The notes under the pieces: generated by a model | The model's database searches: none | Seen by the model: the letters and a program-made list of their open reading frames with translations, nothing else | Told to the model about the DNA's origin: nothing | In this document: in pieces, positions 16,008 through 25,365 of the stretch | How the letters are laid out: each line of letters begins with the position of its first letter | Numbering within the stretch: the stretch's first letter is position 1 | Translations under genes and position numbers: made by a program | DNA from: Sphingobacterium sp. UGAL515B_05 | GTDB lineage: Bacteria > Bacteroidota > Bacteroidia > Sphingobacteriales > Sphingobacteriaceae | DNA length: 64,000 bases | Assembly (NCBI RefSeq): GCF_033097525.1 | Contig: NZ_CP109907.1 | Span: forward strand, 4,402,001 to 4,466,000 | Direction: 5' to 3'

Positions 16008-17183
16008 CTATTGTTTGGACTTTCCTGATTGATAAGTCACATGATCTATTGTCATTTTCGCGATAATTTCAAGCATGATTTCTGAGGTTCCCCCGATGAT
16101 TGTGCCGACACGGACATCGCGATATAAACGTGCGATTTTATAATCTTCTGTAAACCCATAACCACCAAATAATTGGAGACATTGGTTTACAACATTGACG
16201 GCGAGCTCACTCGCTTGTAGCTTCGCTATGGAACATTCTTGGACAGCATATTCGTCTAGGTCCTGGAGATCACAACAATGGTAGACAAAGGCTTTCGTGG
16301 TAGCGATATCTGCTGCCATTTGTGCGATTCGGTGCCGTATTGTTTGAAATTCCTGGATTTTTTTTCCAAAGGCTTCACGTTGTGCGATATAATCAAGTGT
16401 ATACTGAAATGCCGATTCTGCGGTAGCGAGACTATGAATAGCTGCGGTAAGCCTTTCCAATTGAAGTCCATCCATTAAATAGCGAAATCCTTCTCCCTCT
16501 AAGCCGATGAGATGAGAAATAGGGACTCGTACGTTATTAAACCCTAGCTCCGCAGTGTCAGAGGCGTGCCAGCCTAATTTATTGATTTTGCTTGACGAGA
16601 CTCCAGTTGCATTTCTGTCAATAAGTAATAAGCTTATACCTTTTGTTCCCTGGTCAGAAGCAGTTTTGACTGCTGTAATAAAGAAATCACCATAATAACC
16701 GTTGGTAATAAATGTTTTAGATCCGTTGACAATATAAAAATCACCATCCCGGACAGCTGTTGTTTTGATTTGCTTTACGTCAGAACCAGCCCCGGGTTCA
16801 GTAATAGCAACAGCACTGACCATATCACCGGCAATAACCGGTTTAAGGTAGCGCACTTTCAGATCTTCTGATCCATATTTCAGTAGGTACGGAGCCGACA
16901 TAAACTGAATGACAAGCGCCGAAATGGTAAATCCTCCAGAAAAACAATAGGATAATTCTTCGCAGAGTATTAAGGAATAATAAAAATCGAGTTCTAGTCC
17001 ACCATACACTTCTGGGTAATTGAGTCCCATCAACCCCATATCACCCATTTTCTTCCACACATTTCGGTCGATCTCGCCCCGTTTTTCCCAATCATCGACG
17101 TAGGGTGTAATTTCTTTTCGAATAAATGTGCGAAGTGTATCGCGAAAAATCTGATGTTCAGCTGTAAACTTGATTGTCTGCAT
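16008..17183 (-). CDS. Acyl-CoA dehydrogenase
   Basis: A 391-residue FAD flavoprotein that oxidises acyl-CoA to trans-2-enoyl-CoA, passing electrons to ETF. Seen: AITEPGAGSDVKQIKTTAVRDG (flavin/substrate loop), KTFITNGYYGDFF, REAFGKKIQEFQTIRHRIA, CLQLFGGYGFTEDYKIARLYRD and GGTSEIMLEIIAK, which carries the usual base region near the C-terminus. Length and motifs are standard. It is first in a two-gene unit with the FadJ-like gene and divergent from the thiolase, with a 321-base intergenic region between. Chain-length preference cannot be read off; the prp neighbours suggest substrates that yield propionyl-CoA. Confidence 0.94.
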   Translation of the reverse strand: MQTIKFTAEHQIFRDTLRTFIRKEITPYVDDWEKRGEIDRNVWKKMGDMGLMGLNYPEVYGGLELDFYYSLILCEELSYCFSGGFTISALVIQFMSAPYLLKYGSEDLKVRYLKPVIAGDMVSAVAITEPGAGSDVKQIKTTAVRDGDFYIVNGSKTFITNGYYGDFFITAVKTASDQGTKGISLLLIDRNATGVSSSKINKLGWHASDTAELGFNNVRVPISHLIGLEGEGFRYLMDGLQLERLTAAIHSLATAESAFQYTLDYIAQREAFGKKIQEFQTIRHRIAQMAADIATTKAFVYHCCDLQDLDEYAVQECSIAKLQASELAVNVVNQCLQLFGGYGFTEDYKIARLYRDVRVGTIIGGTSEIMLEIIAKMTIDHVTYQSGKSKQ

Positions 17184-17392
17184 AATCGTTTATCTTGCTT
17201 TTGGTTATCTTATGTCAGGCGGTCTTTTGAATGACCGTCTAGTAGGATTTTATCTAAACGAATTTAACGAAAAGCCTTGGCTTTTTGCAAATTTTTATTC
17301 TTTATTTTTCGTTCAATTGGTTAAGTAGGGAAGTTTTTGCGCTATTTTTTTTCTATTTATTCTGTTTTGATGAAAAAAATAAAACCGACTTG

Positions 17393-17440
17393 TTGTGGGT
17401 TATCTGTTATATTTTTTATCTTTAAGATGAGGAAGGGTTG
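17393..17440 (+). promoter_or_regulatory. Promoter and leader of the thiolase gene
   Basis: TTG at 17393-17395 and TATCTTTA at 17417-17424 are separated by 21 bases, the same spacing as at the prp promoter. The sequence after the -7 box, AAGATGAGGAAGGGTT, repeats the prp leader (AAGAGGAAGGGT) apart from a short TG insertion. The rest of the divergent region 17184-17504 holds only a small CGGTC/GACCG inverted repeat near 17221-17240. Confidence 0.6.
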
Positions 17441-17504
17441 TTGGGGAATATGCTAGCGATAGGCCTTCAAAATTTTAGCAGAACAATTATAAACTTTTTA
17501 TATC

Positions 17505-18683
17505 ATGTCAAAGAGTGTATTTATCGTTGCAGCGAAACGCACACCAATTGGAAGTTTTGGGGGTGCCTTGTCATCTATTTCGGCGCCAAGTCTCGCGGCC
17601 CAGGTTGTTGGGGCTGTAGTTGATGAGGCGGGTATTTCCCGCGATATAGTGGATGAGATTATTATTGGTGCTGTTTTGCAAGCTGATTTGGGACAAGCGC
17701 CTGCCCGACAGGTAGCGCGGTTAGCAGGTTTGTCGGATCATACCGCTGCAACTACCCTTAATAAAGTATGTGCTAGTGGAATGAAAGCAATAGCTGTTGC
17801 TGCGCAAAGTATTCTATTGGGAGATGCTGATATAGTGATTGCTGGTGGGATGGAGAGCATGAGTAGGGTGCCATATTATACGAATAGTATGCGTTGGGGA
17901 GCCAAATTTGGAGCCCAGAGTCTGGTTGATGGTTTACAACGTGATGGTTTGAGCGATGCTTATTCGAATGATGCAATGGGAATGTTTGCAGAGTTGTGTG
18001 CCGAGAAATATCATATTGGCCGTGAAGCACAGGATGCTTATGCGATAAGTTCCTATAAAAGAAGCCTAGACGCGTGGCAAAAAAATAAGTTTTTAAACGA
18101 GGTTCAACCTATAACGATACAAAGTCGTAAAGGAGACGTCGTCGTTTCGCGGGACGAAGAGTTTTCGCAGGTCAATTTTGATAAGATACCCGAGCTTAAG
18201 CCTGCCTTTAAAAAAGAGGGGACTGTAACTGCCGCAAACGCATCGACAATAAGTGATGGGGCTGCTGCGGTGCTGCTCATGTCTGGCGAGAAATTGGAAG
18301 AGCTTGGACTTGTCCCCTTAGCAGAGATTATTGCTTATGCTGATGCTGAACAGGCTCCGGAATGGTTTACGACTACACCGAGTGTAGCCACAGAAAAGGT
18401 GTTAAAAAAAGCGGGATTGACACTAGAAGACATTGATTATTTTGAATATAATGAAGCTTTTTCCGTGGTGGCTTTGGTGAATGCACAAATTTTAGGTTTA
18501 CCCATGAACAAAGTAAATGTTTATGGAGGAGCGGTATCTTTAGGGCATCCATTGGGATGTTCGGGCGCTAGAATTGTTGTAACACTCAGCAGCATATTAA
18601 GACAGGAGGGGGGATCAGTGGGACTGGCAGCGATATGTAATGGTGGCGGTGGTGCCTCGGCAATGATTATTAAGAAGATTTGA
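17505..18683 (+). CDS. Acetyl-CoA acetyltransferase (thiolase)
   Basis: A 392-residue thiolase that cleaves 3-ketoacyl-CoA or condenses two acetyl-CoA. Seen: nucleophile Cys89 in NKVCASGMKA, GGMESMSRVPYY, NEAFSVVALVN (NEAF), GGAVSLGHPLGCSGAR (catalytic His) and the C-terminal CNGGGGASAM with the second active-site Cys. It completes a beta-oxidation set with the divergent acyl-CoA dehydrogenase/FadJ pair. Degradative versus biosynthetic direction is not decided by sequence, but the promoter shared with prpB suggests catabolic control. Confidence 0.95.
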   Translation: MSKSVFIVAAKRTPIGSFGGALSSISAPSLAAQVVGAVVDEAGISRDIVDEIIIGAVLQADLGQAPARQVARLAGLSDHTAATTLNKVCASGMKAIAVAAQSILLGDADIVIAGGMESMSRVPYYTNSMRWGAKFGAQSLVDGLQRDGLSDAYSNDAMGMFAELCAEKYHIGREAQDAYAISSYKRSLDAWQKNKFLNEVQPITIQSRKGDVVVSRDEEFSQVNFDKIPELKPAFKKEGTVTAANASTISDGAAAVLLMSGEKLEELGLVPLAEIIAYADAEQAPEWFTTTPSVATEKVLKKAGLTLEDIDYFEYNEAFSVVALVNAQILGLPMNKVNVYGGAVSLGHPLGCSGARIVVTLSSILRQEGGSVGLAAICNGGGGASAMIIKKI

Positions 18684-18684
18684 T

Positions 18685-18727
18685 GCTTCTTCCAGATAAG
18701 ATTGCTTTAATTTTATCTGGAAGAAGC
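18685..18727 (+). terminator. Hairpin after the thiolase gene
   Basis: GCTTCTTCCAGATAA (18685-18699) is perfectly complementary to TTATCTGGAAGAAGC (18713-18727), with a 13-base loop. It starts two bases after the stop codon. No T run follows, so it may be an RNA-stabilising 3' structure rather than an efficient intrinsic terminator. Confidence 0.55.
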
Positions 18728-18804
18728 TCAGGCTTATCGAATTCGGTTGTTTTTAACCACATAGCTTCCAGGGAACTTATTTAATGTGTTATCGAGTTGT
18801 CTAT

Positions 18805-19023
18805 CTACTCTTCATATAGACGACTTGCTTCGACACCATGGAGTGCAAGCTCCGATTCGATTTCTGTCGGATTTAATCGAATACCTTCTATGGTTAACAG
18901 ATTATAAATAGAATCCAAGTCGATTTTCCATTCGTGGATGCCATTCAGTTTTTCAACAGCTTGTTTAATTTTGTCTACAAGACTGGGGTGTTGTGCATTA
19001 GTTTCGAAAATGAGCTTTTCCAT
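18805..19023 (-). CDS. Small HMA-like (ferredoxin-fold) protein without the metal-binding Cys pair
   Basis: A 72-residue acidic protein beginning MEKLIFETNAQHPSLVDKIK. The predicted pattern (strand, helix SLVDKIKQAVEKLNG, strand EWKIDLDSIYNLLTIEG, helix NPTEIESELALHG, strand) matches heavy-metal-associated domains, but the CxxC loop is replaced by NAQHP, so metal binding by cysteines is not expected. Such Cys-less HMA-like proteins are frequent in Bacteroidota and of unknown role. It is convergent with the thiolase and stands alone. Confidence 0.65.
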   Translation of the reverse strand: MEKLIFETNAQHPSLVDKIKQAVEKLNGIHEWKIDLDSIYNLLTIEGIRLNPTEIESELALHGVEASRLYEE

Positions 19024-19240
19024 AGTGTTTCATATTAGGCCCGATTAAAAATCAGGCGGGTTTAACCAAAATAGCGTAGACAATCATTTGATCGGCTAAT
19101 TACAATAGTCTCAATATAAGGATAATAATCTGAAATTAATGTTTTAAAGTGACTAAATTGTAATGAAACTGTTAATTTTTGTAATAAATAGATGGGAATT
19201 TCACAGTCGTGTATTTAGTCCGGGGACACTCAAATTTCAT

Positions 19241-19258
19241 TTTATCGCAAACGATAAA
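19241..19258. promoter_or_regulatory. Inverted repeat upstream of the LytS-like kinase
   Basis: TTTATCG and CGATAAA are perfect 7-bp arms around CAAA, 67 bases upstream of the kinase ATG. The arrangement could be an operator, possibly for the LytTR regulator encoded downstream. The rest of 19024-19324 shows no gene. Confidence 0.3.
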
Positions 19259-19324
19259 TGGTTTGGTCAGTCGGGTTTTCTGAAGCTGCTTTTTCGTTCA
19301 TAATAAAATTTTAACTAAGTTTGG

Positions 19325-20065
19325 ATGAACATGACGACTGAGATCTCGAATATAATCATTCTGTTATTGCTGACTATTGTTGCTGTAATATTGGCTTTGT
19401 ACCTCTTCTTAAGACAAAAATACCGGAAACTTGAGGTAGAAAATAGACAACAAAAAGAGCTTTTTAATCGTATGGACAATCAAAAGATAGAACATTTTCA
19501 TCGGGCTCAATTAAATCCGCATTTGCTTAAAAATTCGTTAAACGGAATACTTTCGCATGCTTATCAAACCTATTATACGATGGACAAATTGGCCATGGTG
19601 TTAGACTACGTTTTATACGAAAGTGAAGATGAACTTGTTTCACCGAAGGCTGAAATTGAATTTGCACGTAATCTTATTGAGATAAATAAAGTAAAACTGA
19701 GCCCCTTATTTGATATCCGCGTTAAATTTGACATTGATGAACTAAATAGTTCCTTGTTGAATACACCTTCATTGGTTCCTTTGATGTCTGTGGATTTAAT
19801 TGAAAACGCATTTAAACATGCAGATTTCCATGGCCCTGATTCTTTTATTTCTATCATGCTGACCTTTAAGAATGGTTTGCTGGAGCTCATTGTAAGCAAT
19901 CGAATTTCAAAACGTTCACCCCTACAAAAGGCCAAAAGTGGAATAGGCAGCAAAACTTTGGAAGAGCGGCTCATGTTGTACTATCCCGGTAGACATCAAC
20001 TGCGGCGGTTTGTAGAAAACGATGTCTATACTGCCAACCTTCAAATCAGATTGTATGCGGATTGA
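19325..20065 (+). CDS. LytS/YehU-type sensor histidine kinase, short form
   Basis: A 246-residue kinase with one N-terminal membrane segment (about residues 8-28, IIILLLLTIVAVILALYLFL) and no recognisable sensor domain. The phosphoacceptor region reads QLNPHLLKNSLN (His_kinase family; canonical NPHFLFN), followed by the N-box LIENAFKHA and a G-box-like SGIGSKTLEERL. The two changes at FLF to LLK are unusual, but the His is kept. It overlaps the response regulator by 11 bases, a tightly coupled two-component pair. The signal is unknown; a partner sensor protein may supply it. Confidence 0.86.
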   Translation: MNMTTEISNIIILLLLTIVAVILALYLFLRQKYRKLEVENRQQKELFNRMDNQKIEHFHRAQLNPHLLKNSLNGILSHAYQTYYTMDKLAMVLDYVLYESEDELVSPKAEIEFARNLIEINKVKLSPLFDIRVKFDIDELNSSLLNTPSLVPLMSVDLIENAFKHADFHGPDSFISIMLTFKNGLLELIVSNRISKRSPLQKAKSGIGSKTLEERLMLYYPGRHQLRRFVENDVYTANLQIRLYAD

Positions 20066-20777
20066 AAGAAATTTGAAATGTATTCTTTTGGATGATGAAA
20101 TACCAAGCTTGAGGTTTCTGAAAATGCTCTGTGAGCAAATTCCAGGGGTAGAGGTGGTGAAAACCTTTAATGAACCAGCAGCATTGTTGAGAGAATACCG
20201 TTCACTAAGTTTTGATTTTTGTATTCTGGATATTGAAATGCCGGAATTTAATGGATTTGATGTCGCCAGAGAACTCAAGGATTTTCCGATCGTGTTTTCT
20301 ACCGCATATAAACAATATGCGAGCGATGCTTTTGATATTAATGCTGTAGATTACATGCGTAAACCACTTTCTCTGCAACGTCTTCAACAGGCCATTATGA
20401 AGGTGGAGCAGCTAATCAGCAAGCGAGCTGAAACTGTCCAGTTTGCGCAATTTAATACAAATAAAGGAAAAACAGTATTGTATTTCGAACAGATTAACTA
20501 TGTGCAAATAGCTGAAGTAGACAGCCGCGATAAAACAGTTTATTTGGCAGATGGTTCGTTTATTTTATTGAAAAATATAAGCTTTGATAAGCTGATGGAG
20601 ATCTTGCCTGAACAGGATTTTATCCGTATCAATAAAAAAGAAGTCATTGCAACCAAGATCGTCAAGTTTTTCTCCGCGGATGAAATTATAAGCAATTTGT
20701 CGGACGACCAAGATCTACCACTTCTTTTTAATTTGGGCGAATCGTACAAGAAAATGTTTTTCGAGAAATTCAGTTGA
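20055..20777 (+). CDS. LytTR-family response regulator
   Basis: The ATG at 20055 within the kinase end gives MRIERNLKCILLDDEIPSLR and 240 residues; the longer frame from 20022 would add 11 residues inside the kinase. A receiver domain (acid pair DDE; phospho-Asp in FCILDIEMPEFNGFD; KPLS near residue 112) is followed by a LytTR DNA-binding domain (residues ~140-235: INYVQIAEVDSRDKTVYLADG, FIRINKKEVI). It pairs with the overlapping LytS-like kinase and probably regulates nearby envelope or ion-homeostasis genes; the adjacent antiporter is one candidate. Confidence 0.9.
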   Translation: MRIERNLKCILLDDEIPSLRFLKMLCEQIPGVEVVKTFNEPAALLREYRSLSFDFCILDIEMPEFNGFDVARELKDFPIVFSTAYKQYASDAFDINAVDYMRKPLSLQRLQQAIMKVEQLISKRAETVQFAQFNTNKGKTVLYFEQINYVQIAEVDSRDKTVYLADGSFILLKNISFDKLMEILPEQDFIRINKKEVIATKIVKFFSADEIISNLSDDQDLPLLFNLGESYKKMFFEKFS

Positions 20778-20955
20778 TTACAAAATTCATTTGGTTCATT
20801 ACATATTTTCGTAGACCTACCTGCTGAAAGGCATTAAAACTGCAACGGAATTATATTTTTGTTGAGACTGTATTTTATCTCCCCTTATTTATTTGAGTAT
20901 TGGTCGGGGACTTAGTATGCTATTGTCATTATATTTATTTTAATTGCTATTGGAG

Positions 20956-23223
20956 ATGAGGAAATATAGGAATACAATTTTCTACGTAATTTTGGTTGGT
21001 ACATTACTTGCCGTAATGTATTGTGTGATTCATTTGGGGGCACTGCTGGAAGCTCCAGAGCTTCTGCGAGGGGAGAAAACAAGTCAAGGTGCCTGGAAGG
21101 ATTTTACATCAACTTTATTCCATAGTCTGCAGCATCCGTTAGCGATATTATTGGCTCAAATCGTGACGATCATTATCGCGGCACGTATTATGGGCTGGAT
21201 TTGCATTAAGATTAAGCAGCCTGTGGTAATCGGAGAGATGCTCGCCGGTATCATATTGGGACCATCATTGCTGGGGCTCTATTTTCCGGAATTTTCGCAT
21301 ACACTTTTTCCTGTAGAGTCGCTCAGTAATTTGCAGTTTTTAAGTCAAATTGGGCTGATCTTATTTATGTTTATCATTGGAATGGAGCTGGATCTGAATG
21401 TGCTGCGAAATAAAGCGCATGATGCCGTTGTCATTTCTCATGCAAGCATTGTGATCCCATTTACGTTGGGAATTTCATTGGCTTATTTTTTATATCTATT
21501 CCATCCACCTACAAATGTAGAGTTTCTATCCTATAGCTTGTTTATTGGTATTTCCATGAGTATCACCGCATTTCCTGTCCTTGCCAGAATTATACAGGAA
21601 AGAGGATTGCAAAAAAGTAAGCTAGGTGCAATGGCGATTACCTGCGCGGCTGCAGACGATATTACGGCTTGGTGTATACTCGCTGTCGTAATTGCAATCG
21701 TCAAAGCCGGTGATTTCGCCAGTGCGTTGTATACAATAGCGCTTGCTGTTGCTTATGTGCTCATTATGATTAAGATCGTGCGCCCATTTTTGATGCGCGT
21801 TGGAGAGGTGAAAGGGAGTAAGGAAGCTTTGAGTAAACCTGTTGTTGCTATTTTCTTTATTGTGCTGTTATTGTCTGCTTATGCAACCGAAGTAATCGGT
21901 ATCCATGCGCTTTTTGGTGCATTTATGGCGGGAGCAATCATGCCCGAAGGAAGTCGATTCCGAACAGCATTCATCGAAAAAATCGAAGATGTCTCTACTT
22001 TGTTGTTGTTGCCTTTATTTTTTGTCTATACTGGACTGCGTACGCAGATCGGTCTACTTAATGATCCTCAGTTATGGATGATTACCGTTGGTATTATTTT
22101 GGTCGCGGTTATTGGGAAATTTGCCGGTAGTACATTGGCGGCGCGTTTTGTCGGTCAAAGCTGGAAAGATAGTTTGAGTATCGGCGCGTTAATGAATACA
22201 CGGGGGTTGATGGAACTTATCGTCCTCAATATTGGATACGATCTTGGCGTTTTAAGTGCTGAATTATTTTCGATGATGGTCGTTATGGCCTTAGTGACCA
22301 CCTTTATGACAGGGCCATCCTTAGATCTCATCAATTTTCTCTATCGACCAAAGAAGAGTTTATTACAGGAAGATCTCCAGGATAAATCAAAATTTAAGAT
22401 TCTATTGTCTTTTGCGAAAAGTAATACCGGGATTTCACTGTTGTATCTGGCTGATGCATTAACCTTAAAATCAAAAAAGAATGCTGAAATTACAGCTTTA
22501 CATATTGAACCTGCCAACGAATTACATCATTACGAAGTGGAAACTCAGGAGTTGGATAGTTTCCGTGAAATCAAGCAGGTAGCACAGCAGCTCGAGCAAC
22601 CTATTCAGACAGTCTTTAAAATCTCCAGTGATATCGACAGTGAGATTGTTCAAACTTCCAACGAACGCAATCAGGACTTATTACTGTTGGGCGTTAGTGA
22701 ATCAATTTATGAAGGAAGCTTACTGGGACGTTTTTTAGATTTTACTACCCGGATTGTGAATCCCGAAAAGTTATTCCATACGGTTACAAATGCCGAATCT
22801 CCTTTTATGACATTTGATAGAAATCAACAGATCAATGCCAAAGTGAACGCGATGGTAGGGATTTTGATTGATAAAGACTTTGTGAAGGCGAAGCGAGTGA
22901 TTGTTCCCGTCGTCTTAAAAAATGATGAATTTCTGTGTGAAATGATAAAACGTCTGATTCAGCATTCAGATGCTCAGATCATAGTTTGGGATCTCAATCA
23001 AGTGCTGAAAACCAATGAAAGCTTCAAGGAGAAATTGAGGCAATTGGAACAGCTTGTTCCAAACCACCTTACAATAACGGAAAAAGAGTTAAACAGTGAT
23101 ACCTGGCAGGACCAGGACTTAATGTTGATCAGCCTGCCTAGCTGGAACAAAATTGTCAATAAAAAAGTACATTGGCTTCCTTTCACGCCATCTACACTGT
23201 TGATGGCGGATCGCAAACCATAA
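20956..23223 (+). CDS. CPA2 family cation/H+ antiporter with C-terminal USP-like domain
   Basis: A protein of 755 residues from the ATG at 20956 (a TTG four codons earlier is less likely). Residues ~1-470 carry about 12-13 membrane segments with the antiporter motifs VIGEMLAGIILGPSLLG, FMFIIGMELDLNVLR, and CAAADDITAWCILAVV, where the Asp pair is the ion-binding site. ALMNTRGLMELIVLNIG is also typical. The cytoplasmic C-terminus (~480-755) resembles universal-stress-protein modules. Related proteins are KefB/NapA-type Na+ or K+/H+ exchangers. It lies 178 bases after the LytTR regulator and ends at a shared bidirectional terminator. Confidence 0.9.
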   Translation: MRKYRNTIFYVILVGTLLAVMYCVIHLGALLEAPELLRGEKTSQGAWKDFTSTLFHSLQHPLAILLAQIVTIIIAARIMGWICIKIKQPVVIGEMLAGIILGPSLLGLYFPEFSHTLFPVESLSNLQFLSQIGLILFMFIIGMELDLNVLRNKAHDAVVISHASIVIPFTLGISLAYFLYLFHPPTNVEFLSYSLFIGISMSITAFPVLARIIQERGLQKSKLGAMAITCAAADDITAWCILAVVIAIVKAGDFASALYTIALAVAYVLIMIKIVRPFLMRVGEVKGSKEALSKPVVAIFFIVLLLSAYATEVIGIHALFGAFMAGAIMPEGSRFRTAFIEKIEDVSTLLLLPLFFVYTGLRTQIGLLNDPQLWMITVGIILVAVIGKFAGSTLAARFVGQSWKDSLSIGALMNTRGLMELIVLNIGYDLGVLSAELFSMMVVMALVTTFMTGPSLDLINFLYRPKKSLLQEDLQDKSKFKILLSFAKSNTGISLLYLADALTLKSKKNAEITALHIEPANELHHYEVETQELDSFREIKQVAQQLEQPIQTVFKISSDIDSEIVQTSNERNQDLLLLGVSESIYEGSLLGRFLDFTTRIVNPEKLFHTVTNAESPFMTFDRNQQINAKVNAMVGILIDKDFVKAKRVIVPVVLKNDEFLCEMIKRLIQHSDAQIIVWDLNQVLKTNESFKEKLRQLEQLVPNHLTITEKELNSDTWQDQDLMLISLPSWNKIVNKKVHWLPFTPSTLLMADRKP

Positions 23224-23232
23224 ATAAAACGT

Positions 23233-23266
23233 AAAAAGCCCCTAAATCAATAATCTAGGGGCTTTT
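23233..23266. terminator. Bidirectional terminator between antiporter and helicase
   Basis: AAAAGCCCCTA (23234-23244) pairs with TAGGGGCTTTT (23256-23266), flanked by A and T runs, so it can terminate both converging transcripts. Confidence 0.8.
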
Positions 23267-23286
23267 ACTTAAGGTGTTATCAAGAT

Positions 23287-24411
23287 CTATTTATTGATCT
23301 TTTCTATCTTGATTTTTAGTCCGATCAATTTTTCGATATCAGCCAAATACGGTCTTTCTTCTACATCGCAAAAAGAAATAGCTTTTCCTTCCTGACCAGC
23401 TCTTCCTGTTCTACCAATGCGATGGACATAGGTTTCCGGTACATTTGGGAGATCATAGTTGATGACAAGCGGTAGTTGTTCGATATCAATTCCTCTAGCC
23501 GCAATATCGGTAGCGATCAAAATTTTCAGATGACTGTCCTTAAATTCACCTAAAGCTTTTTGTCTTGCATTTTGCGATTTATTTCCGTGAATGGCTGCTG
23601 CTCTCAAGCCATTTTTTGCAAGCAGCTTAACGATCTTATCGGCACCATGTTTTGTTCTGGAGAAGACAATGGTGCGCTCATGCTTCAGCTTTTTTAAGAG
23701 GCTCGTCAATAATTTGATCTTTTCCTTCTTTTCAACAAAAAATACAGATTGATTTACTTTCTCGGCTGTTGAGCTTACCGGGGTGACGTCAACCTCAAAA
23801 GGCTTGTGTAATATGCCATGTGCAAATTTACGGATATTGGGTGGCATCGTTGCCGAGAAGAATAAGGTCTGTCTTTTTGAAGGAATTTTGGTCAGGATCT
23901 TTTTGATATCATGAATAAAGCCCATGTCCAACATATTGTCCGCCTCGTCCAATATCAAGATCTCGATTTTATCTAGAGAAACTATTTTTTGATTCATTAA
24001 ATCCAGTAACCGGCCTGGGGTAGCAACAAGAATATCAACACCTTTTTTAATTTCTTTAACTTGCTTTTCTTGGCTTACGCCACCGAAAATAGTACAATAG
24101 TTTAGTTTTAGATATTTTCGGTATAAGTTGATATTGTCTCCAATTTGAATGGCCAGTTCACGCGTTGGTGTAAGGATCAAAGCCCTAATCGGCACGAGTT
24201 TACCAGGTGTCTTAGTTTCTTCAAGCCGTTGTAAAAGCGGAAGTGCAAAGGCGGCCGTTTTTCCGGTTCCCGTTTGTGCACAACCGATAAGATCGTTGCC
24301 TTGCAATACAATTGGAATGGCTTTTTGTTGAATTGCTGTAGGGTGTGTGTATCCTGTTTCTGTTATTGCTTTTAAAAGCGGAGCTATTAAACCGAGTTGT
24401 TTAAATTCCAT
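23287..24411 (-). CDS. rhlE: DEAD-box ATP-dependent RNA helicase, RhlE-like
   Basis: A 374-residue helicase with all core motifs: Q-motif GYTHPTAIQQKAIP, motif I AQTGTGKT, Ia PTRELAIQ, Ib TPGRLLDL, II DEADNMLDMGF, III SAT, IV IVFSRTKHGADK, V ATDIAARGIDI and VI HRIGRTGRAG. It unwinds short RNA duplexes, typically in ribosome assembly or cold adaptation. The protein ends soon after motif VI and lacks the basic C-terminal tail of longer RhlE/CsdA types. A cold-shock protein gene lies 188 bases upstream on the same strand, which supports a cold-related role by inference. Confidence 0.94.
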   Translation of the reverse strand: MEFKQLGLIAPLLKAITETGYTHPTAIQQKAIPIVLQGNDLIGCAQTGTGKTAAFALPLLQRLEETKTPGKLVPIRALILTPTRELAIQIGDNINLYRKYLKLNYCTIFGGVSQEKQVKEIKKGVDILVATPGRLLDLMNQKIVSLDKIEILILDEADNMLDMGFIHDIKKILTKIPSKRQTLFFSATMPPNIRKFAHGILHKPFEVDVTPVSSTAEKVNQSVFFVEKKEKIKLLTSLLKKLKHERTIVFSRTKHGADKIVKLLAKNGLRAAAIHGNKSQNARQKALGEFKDSHLKILIATDIAARGIDIEQLPLVINYDLPNVPETYVHRIGRTGRAGQEGKAISFCDVEERPYLADIEKLIGLKIKIEKINK

Positions 24412-24598
24412 AAATGGTATGTTCGAATTTGTCTTAAATAAAACCTCTGAGAATCCTTTTTATGCTTTTTATTTGAAAACTAAAAGTCTTCAACGGAAAA
24501 GTAAAAGATTGCTGAAAAATTGTAAAGGAAGAATAGGAAAAAGAAATGGGATAAGTCATTAAGAATTACCCCATTAACAAGAAAGTGTATTTTTTGGA

Positions 24599-24790
24599 TT
24601 ACGCCAATTTTACATTTGTAGCGCTGATCCCCTTTGGAGTTCTTTCTACATCATAAGTAACAACGTCGCCTTCAGATACTTGATTTTTAAGCGCAGAAAC
24701 GTGTACGAAAACATCTGCACTACCATCCTCTGGTGTAATAAAACCAAAACCTTTAGTTTCATTGAAAAATTTAATTTTACCTGTATTCAT
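24599..24790 (-). CDS. Cold-shock protein, CspA family
   Basis: A 63-residue single CSD protein with RNP1 KGFGFITPE and RNP2 VFVHVSAL; it starts MNTGKIKFFNETKGFGF. It binds single-stranded RNA and DNA and melts secondary structure. The first 575 bases upstream (24791-25365) hold no coding gene; the first part probably contains its promoter and 5' UTR. Strand and spacing allow, but do not prove, co-transcription with the helicase downstream. Confidence 0.96.
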   Translation of the reverse strand: MNTGKIKFFNETKGFGFITPEDGSADVFVHVSALKNQVSEGDVVTYDVERTPKGISATNVKLA

Positions 24791-25116
24791 TATTTTTAAT
24801 TAAGTGCGACAAGGTAGGCATAATAAATGATTAATCTTTTATTTTTTTTTAATGAATTGTAAAATGTGGTGTGTAACTGAGCGTTTTTTTGAACGGGATA
24901 TTGATTGAAACAGCGTTAGAAGGAGGAATTTATCGAACAAAAATGTATAATAAAACACGATCTCGCCAAGCAATGTAACATGGTCAACTCATGATGTTGT
25001 TATTAATGGTATTATTAATTATTTAGATAAATATTTTTTCTAAATGTTTGTTCTTAGTGAAATTAGTATTAACTTCAACCGCCCCTCCCAAGGGCATGTT
25101 TTTCATAGGTAGATGT

Positions 25117-25149
25117 ATGGTCGAGTGATTCTAACTCGACCATTTTTTT
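25117..25149 (+). terminator. Strong intrinsic terminator with no upstream gene on its strand
   Basis: ATGGTCGAGT (25117-25126) pairs perfectly with ACTCGACCAT (25134-25143), loop of seven, followed by seven T. It works only on the forward strand, yet the nearest forward gene upstream ends at 23223, beyond two reverse genes. It may end a small RNA transcribed from 24950-25110, or attenuate the leader of the oxidoreductase at 25366. Confidence 0.7.
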
Positions 25150-25365
25150 CGTTTTTTTCATAGGGTTACGCTAGGTTTGTCTATATATATTTTACAATGC
25201 TTTTTGCGAGCACCTAAATTCATTTTTGTATTTTCATCGAAGCAATTTGTTTTTAATAATTAAGAAAGCAGTTCTTATTTAGGGTATTCATCCAAGCGTA
25301 TGTATTCTATTCGTATTGAGAATTTAGATGATATCCAGTAAAAACAAAACTTAAACCAATATCCA

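Noticed and set aside
19606..19974. 122-codon reverse frame inside the LytS-like kinase
   Set aside because: Serine- and leucine-rich antisense shadow of a well-supported gene; no promoter or family match.
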